Positions 58,103 to 64,000 of a stretch of 64,000 nt of DNA are shown piece by piece (the stretch's first letter is position 1; each line of letters starts with the position of its first letter). The stretch lies in NCBI GenBank assembly GCA_034387635.1, contig JAOANU010000004.1, positions 372,001 through 436,000 of the forward strand. The letters run 5' to 3'. The DNA is from Rhodosporidiobolus odoratus (taxonomy: Eukaryota; Basidiomycota; Microbotryomycetes; Sporidiobolales; Sporidiobolaceae). The notes beneath the pieces are model-generated. The model saw nothing but the letters and a program-made list of their open reading frames with translations. It was not told the origin of the DNA and made no database searches. A program made the position numbers and the translations under genes.

Positions 58103-61100
58103 ATGAGTTACCCTCCCAACCCTCCACAAGGTTACAACCAAGCAGACCCCTTTAACGACTCCCCCTTGGGCGCGTCTCCTCGTCCCCAGTCTCCCTACAA
58201 TCAACAGGCGCACGCCAACTCTGCCGGTCAAGGCACTCTCCGCCCTGGTGGTTATGGACTGAATGACCAAGGGTCTTACGCCTCCCAGTCGACTCTCCCC
58301 ACTGGCAGCTCGTACTCGCTGGCTCAAGGCGGTGCACAAGATGAGAAGTGGCATGGCGACGACAGTTACATCGACGATGAACTAGAGTCAAAGACTCCCC
58401 TACGCAGCGACTTTGCTCCAGGCGCCCTTGCTCAGCAGTACGACCAGCCCTTGTGCGTATTCCCCTCCCACATTTGGTTTACGGAAAGTGGAGCGGAAAC
58501 TCCTAGGACGAGTTCGGCTCGCGACCGCAGTAACGAGACTGAGGTTCCCCCTGTTTATTCCATCACAGGTACCAGTCTGGGCAGTACACGCCCCAACCGA
58601 CCGGCAGTTACTCGAGTTACAGCCAGGGTCCGGGAAGAGGAGGGCCTCAGGGGTCGAAGTCGCTGACGAGGAAACAGACCAACGCTGAGGTGCGCTCAGT
58701 GCCCACTCTACACTCGAAAGACGGAGCTGACGCGACCATACCGGCAGGCCTGGAAGCAGCGTCAGAGAATCAACCCGAACAGGGCTCAGACGAAGAAAGT
58801 CAAGCTTACTCAAGGTTCGCCTCCCTTTCACGACGCCTTGTAGCTGCTTCCTCTGACTTCCTTCCGCTATAGGCAACTACATCGTCGAGCACCCCGTCCC
58901 TACCGCTATCCGCAACGCCAACCTGTCGAGCAACCCTCGTTCGTCCAGTTTCCTCGATTCTTCCGCCCCGTTCTTCTGACCTTTTCCTGCTGCAGGTGGT
59001 GGTCCAACTGAGTTCTCTCACCTGCGTTACACTGCTGCGACATGCGACCCGAACGACTTCACCCTCGAGAATGGATACAGTCTTCGCGCTTCCTCATACG
59101 GTCGCGAGACCGACCTCTGTGTTTGCATCGTGCGTCTTCCTCCAAGCCTCATCCCATCACCTCTTTCTGACAGTCTCCTGCTCGCAGACTGCCTATAACG
59201 AACACAAGATCCTCCTCGCTCGTACCCTTCACGGTCTCATGCTCAACATCCGTGACATGTGCAAGGGCAAGTGGAGTGAGTTCCGCAAGAAGGCCGAGCG
59301 CGGTGGCATGGAAGGAGGTCGGCAAGGAGAAGCGTGGAAGAGGATCGTGGTTTGCTTGGTTTTCGACGGAATTGAGCCGGCGGATAAGGCGACTCTTGAG
59401 TGCGTTACTGCCTCTCGCTTTGTCACGTTCCAGGCTGACACCTGACGACCCGAAACAGCGTGCTTGCGACTATCGGTGTATACCAGGACGGTATCATGCA
59501 GAAGTCCGTCGACGGGAAAGAGACCGTCGGTAGGTCGCCTTTTCTGGCTCCTCTTTTTCCAGGCGCTCGCGACTTACAGTCTCGGGACCTACAGCGCACA
59601 TTTTCGAGTATACCTCTCAGCTCTCAGTATCGCCGAAACCCGCCCTCGTTGAACCGCACCCAAATGACCCGAACAACCTCGTCCCGGTTCAAATGATTTT
59701 CTGCCTGAAACAGAAGAATGCCAAGAAGATCAACTCGCACCGTTGGCTCTTCAACTCGATCGGTAGGCATCTCAACCCGGACGTCGTGTGCTTGTTGGAC
59801 GCCGGTACGAAGCCGGGTAAGAGGAGTATCTACTACTTGTGGGAGGCGTTCCACCACGACCCGCACCTCGGTGGTGCAGCTGGTGAGATCCACGCCATGT
59901 TGGGCAAGGGTGGTGTCAAGCTTCTCAAGTTCGTCCATCATTAGTCTTTTCTGCAGCTGGTTCTCGTTGACCTCTCTTACCTCGTCCATCTAATCTTCTA
60001 CTTTCTTTACCACAGTCCTTTGGTTGCGGCCCAAAATTTCGAGTACAAGGTTTCAAACGTCCTCGACAAGCCAACCGAATCCGCTTTCGGTTACGTCGCT
60101 GTCCTCCCCGGTGCCTTCTCCGCCTACCGCTTCGCCGCCATCCAGGGTCGCCCTCTCAACCAGTACTTTCACGGTGACGGGACCCTCGCAGCCAGGCTCG
60201 GGTCGAAGGGTACAGACGGAATGAGCATTTGGACGAAGAGTGCGCTCTTTTTGCTCGATCCCCCAGTTTCCTGCCTTTCTCAGCAAGAACGTGAATCTGA
60301 CGCCTTTCGACCTCGTGCAGACATGTTCTTGGCCGAAGATCGTATTCTCTGCTTTGAGCTCGTCGCAAAGGCGAACGAGCGCTGGGTGCTCGGCTACGTC
60401 AAACCCGCCAAGGGAGAAACAGACGTTCCCGAATCGGCGGCGGAACTTATCGGTCAACGCAGGCGTTGGCTTAACGGTTCTTTTGCTGCCGGTGTTTACG
60501 CCTTGGTCCACTTTGGGAGGTACTACAAGAGTAACCACGGTATTCTTCGGTTGTTCTTCCTCCATATTCAGGCGATCTACAACACGGTCAACTTGATCAT
60601 GAGTTGGTTCGGTACGTACAGTCTTCACGTCGCCTCGTCGCGCATATCGATCTTTCTCGTCTGATTGACGCGGGAACGGCACGGCCGCTGACCAATTCTC
60701 CTATAGCTGTTGCCAATTTCTACCTCACTTTCAGCATCATCATTTCTATTGTCGGTGACTCGCTTCGCAGCCCGAATGATATCGCTGGCGGAGACCCGGA
60801 AACGATCCGCTGCTGGAGCGGTAGCTTCCTGCAGGATGACGACGACTCTTCGTTTAACTACGTTGAGCTGGTCAACTGGCTTTTCAAGGTTATTTGTGCG
60901 CCTCTTCCCTCTCGTGCGTCTACCCTGTCGTCTACTGATCTCGTCTGTGATGCGTAGACCTCGTCTTCCTCGCCCTTCAAGTTATCCTCGCGCTCGGAAA
61001 CAGGCCGAAAGCTGAAAAGCTCACTTACACCATCTCGATCGCCGTCTTCGCTTTCTTCTCGCTCTACCTCATCTTCAACACCGTCATTCTTACCATCAAG

Positions 61101-62338
61101 GCGTTCTGCGTGTGTCCCAAATCTCGCTGGTTCGGCTACCAGTTCGCGGAAAAGACTGACGCTTGTCCCTTGCATGTGACAGCCTGTCTCGGCGTTAATC
61201 GCCAAGTCGGATGGTTCCAGCATCTCTATCTTCCTCGGCTCGACGTATGGTCCCATCTTTGCTGGTCTCGCTGGTACTTTTGGTAAGTTTGTTCCGTCTT
61301 CCTCGTTACCGTCCGCTCGCTCAGCATTTTTGTGGAGGGGCAGGTGTCTACATCCTTTCCGCCCTGCTATACCTTGAGCCCTGGCACCTCCTCCACTCGA
61401 TGCCGCAGTATCTCCTCATCGCACCCTCGTTCACCAACATCCTCGTACGTCATTTAGGTCCTTCTGCTATACGTCTAATCCTGATCTTCTATTCGCTGCA
61501 GAACGTCTACGCCTTCTGCAACCTACACGACGTCTCGTGGGGTACCAAGGGAAGCGACAAGGTCGAGGCGCTGCCGTCGGCCAAGTCGAAGTCGGACGGA
61601 GAAGAAAAGGTTGTCGAAACTCATGAGAAGATGCAAGAGGGTGCGTCGGCTGCCTTTCTTCCCTCTGCTTTGCCCTGCCGGCTAGGCTTACAGACATCAC
61701 TGTCCCCTGCTTGCAGACATTGACTACACTTTCAAGGCGACGGTGCTCCGCGCGGTCGAGCCATTCGAGGAGGAGGAGGAAATCAACACCCCGACCTCTG
61801 AGGACACGAACAAGACCTTCCGTACTCGCTTCATCTGCCTGTGGCTGCTGATGAACGCCATTCGTGCGTGTGCATCCTCCCATTCGTTCTTGTGCATCGT
61901 GCTGACAACTTTGTTTTGACTGCCAGTGGCCCTCGCAATCACCCGCCTCGGCTCGCAAGCACGCTCCCGCTAGTAAGTCTGTCGAAACATAACACCCTTT
62001 CCAGCCTTGACTGTACCTGTCAGCAAAACCGCCACCGCACCGGCCGCACCTTCCGTTGTACTTATTTCTGGTTCTTATTTCTCAATCGCTTACCTGTGTC
62101 CTGTCTGCAGCTTCCAGGGCATCCTATGGACAACTTTTGGTCTCAGTGTGGTGCGCTTGGCGGGCATGATTTGGGCAAGTTTCTTCAGTCCTTCCTCCGC
62201 CTTTCCTCACTGGCGTCCACTGGCAATGTTCAACTTGCAATCACTCGAGACTAACTCTTCTTCCTCTGCTACTCACAGTACCTCATTGGGGAATGGGTGT
62301 TCCGAGCTGCCCGTTTCTGCTCAAGGGGCAGGAAGTGA
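58103..62338 (+). CDS. Chitin synthase (GT2, class I-III type)
   Basis: About 19 exons: 58103-58452, 58569-58689, 58748-58814, 58873-58938, 58996-59129, 59188-59399, 59459-59529, 59595-59928, 60016-60239, 60321-60611, 60707-60895, 60958-61109, 61183-61282, 61344-61444, 61502-61640, 61717-61863, 61927-61972, 62024-62174, 62279-62338. The enzyme polymerises UDP-GlcNAc into chitin at the plasma membrane. A Gln/Gly-rich cytosolic N terminus precedes the Chitin_synth_1N-type region ([20 protein letters not shown]), [48 protein letters not shown] (EDR), [12 protein letters not shown] (QRRRW) and multiple C-terminal membrane segments. All active-site motifs are present. The last intron uses a GC donor (GCAAGT at 62175). 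Part of exon 18 could be an extra intron. Confidence 0.93.
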
Positions 62339-62847
62339 GCTGGTATCGGTACCCAAAACGGACAATTTCTCTTCTTGGCGTGAATTTCTTTTTCTTCTCT
62401 CTTTTGCCTCATCATGTATCCTGTGTATCGCTCCTCCCTCCCTCACATTCCATCCCTTTCCTCCCCTCTCAGACTATGAACCTGGGTTTCAAGTCCTTGT
62501 GGCTAACGAAACTAAGTGAGTGTGGCAACGCCAGCTGGCTGATGCTGTCTGGCTGTCTTGCCCAGTGTGAACAGGCATACGGGTACTGAAAGTGGGAAAA
62601 TGGGCTTACATAGCTGTACTCTGAGCCAGATCACTATTTGCAGTCACCGCTGCCGCTGCCGCTTCTTAGCCTTGAGATGGAGAGAATTGTCGTAATGGAT
62701 AGACCTGCAGAGGACACGATTGCTCCGAAAAGAGGCGGCAAAATTCATGATATTGGTGATGCAAGGTGAAACGTGGAAGTAAATGCTAAATGTCTTTGGC
62801 TACATGTACTTGTTCAGCCGACACCTCGGCGACTTCGCGTCCTGCGG
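62339..62847. other. Convergent 3' intergenic region
   Basis: About 510 bp between the 3' ends of chitin synthase and the CDT2-like gene, with both 3' UTRs. Nothing else recognised. Confidence 0.4.
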
Positions 62848-64000
62848 CTAAGCCTCCAGAACCTCCCCGCTCCACCTCTCCTTCGCACGAAGAGAATCAT
62901 AGTCGTCTTCGGCCGTTGCTCGCTGTCTGAGCTGCGAAATGCGGTGTTCGGGTCGCCAGTACCGTACGAGAAGGTCGTCTGAGCAGGTGGCGAGCTGCAA
63001 AGACCGCAAGCGACTTGTCAGCCATGTAAAAGGCGCGGAAGACAAGCCAGGCAAGGGATAACGCACAGAATCGCCGCTAGCCCAGTCGATCCCGCTGACC
63101 TCCTTTTCGTGCCCTACGACCTGGACCGCATCTTTCCCGTTGCCTTCGACATCCCAAAGCAATACACCGCCGTCGCTTGACCCGCTGGCGAGGTAGCGAG
63201 AGCAGGGAGAAACGGCACATCGGACGTAAAACGAGGAGAAGCGGGCTTGCAGTGATGAGTAGGTTGAGACAGGAGCGGGCAGGGTGAGGTCGAGGGGGTT
63301 GAAGGCGTAGATTCTGGCGATGAAGGAAAAAGAAAAGGCCGGATCGAGAAGGTCAGCGACTGGGCTATGAGTCGGTCGCGGTGGAAGAGCGTGAACGCAC
63401 TGCGAGTCAGTCGAGAGAGCGTAGATGCGTCGACCGTCAGGGGCGAGCGACATGCTTGCGATACCATGCGGACGGGCAGAGGAGGACGAGGTGCACAGGC
63501 TGGAAGCGGCGTCTTCGTTCGTCTCGTAGCTTTGCGGGTTCACGCGGCGAGAGTGAGAACGCCGAAGGTCCCAGATCTTGACGGTACTGCGATAAACCGG
63601 AATTTTAGCTTCGAAAGTACCCGAAAGACGCGAAGAAGCGGACCTGTCAGAAGAGCCGGAAGAGGCTAGGAGGTTTGGCTGGTGCTTGAGGTAGGCCACG
63701 CCGGTGACGCTTCGAGTTGCCGAGCGCTGCAGAGAAAGCGTAATGGGACTATCAGCGGACCGCTACAAACGAGACAAGGTGGGCTTGGGGAAAGGACGCA
63801 CCCCCTTTGCCCCCTTCCCCTTCATTCCATGCGCATTCTTGATCTGATTCACCGTAGCCACGCCCAGCTCCCCTTCCTCCGATCCACAGCCGTACTTGGC
63901 CTGTACCCTCCGATCCCAGACGCGGATCGAGCCATCGCGAGAAGCGGTAGATAGCATATCTAGCCAGCCCGGGAAGGAGTAGGTAAGTTGCTGTGTCAAG
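62848..64000 (-). CDS. CDT2/DTL-like WD40 protein, 5' partial
   Basis: The gene runs off the right edge, so the N terminus is missing. Visible exons include 62848-62994, 63067-63313, one ending at 63586 and further pieces to 64000. WD40 blocks follow the Cdt2 order: LSTASRDGSIRVWDRR, VNQIKNAHG, SVTGVAYLKHQPNLLASSGS, TVKIWDLRRSHSRRVNP, RPHGIASMSLAPDGRRIYAL, RCAVSPCSRYLASGSSDGGV, LLWDVEGNGKDAVQVVGHEK, and LATCSDDLLVRYWRPEHRIS. Cdt2 is the substrate receptor of the CRL4 ubiquitin ligase that destroys PCNA-bound targets such as Cdt1 and ribonucleotide-reductase inhibitors. Assignment rests on the KHQPNLLASSGS and RRVNP-type motifs and is fairly strong. Confidence 0.82.

Overview
The window reads as nuclear DNA of a GC-rich basidiomycete. 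Nearly every gene is cut by many short spliceosomal introns of about 45-150 nt, with GTGCGT/GTACGT-type donors, CTGAC/CTAAT-like branch points and YAG acceptors. Intron density, the Ser/Pro-rich disordered regions, two CPL1-like secreted proteins and a CAP10-like GT90 enzyme suggest a red-yeast-like Pucciniomycotina such as Rhodotorula or a relative. That placement is inference. All gene models were made by eye from reading frames, splice signals and remembered family motifs; no search was run.

Layout. 1-3270(+): end of a gene joining a Mex67-type NTF2-like domain to WD40 repeats. 4168-4946(+): small membrane-anchored protein. 5416-7593(-): caprin-like RGG protein. 7859-9460(+): RRP8 rRNA methyltransferase. 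9758-11730(+): Ser/Pro-rich protein. 12193-13647(+): membrane GNAT-like protein. 14472-16116 and 17609-19102(+): tandem CPL1-like secreted proteins. 19339-21855(-): one or two unrecognised genes. About 22152-31067: candidate DNA transposon with a 17-exon Plavaka-like transposase gene, a second 10-exon gene and CTAG/AGGCCT-rich ends. 31123-31553(+): small basic protein. 31885-33209(-): mitochondrial protein. 33809-35251(-): TOM40. 35464-38465(-): GT90. 38890-40087(-): ribosomal protein L26 (uL24). 40784-41760(+): chimeric duplication of an MPG1 fragment and an RPL26 fragment. 42151-45573(-): CRP1/MDG1-like AMPK-CBM protein. 46101-48098(-): MPG1. 49471-50749(-): cystinosin-like transporter. 50902-51424(+): RPB12. 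52885-57543(+): RhoGEF. 58103-62338(+): chitin synthase. 62848-end(-): CDT2-like WD40 protein.

Functionally this is mostly a housekeeping region. Several genes bear on the cell surface: MPG1 makes GDP-mannose, the GT90 protein is a secretory-pathway sugar transferase, chitin synthase makes wall chitin, a RhoGEF could act in polarity, and two CPL1-like proteins are secreted. The observations most worth checking are a predicted 2-nt micro-exon in RPB12, an 8-nt micro-exon behind a 25-bp homopolymer in the CRP1-like gene, the two-gene transposon candidate, and the MPG1/RPL26 chimera.
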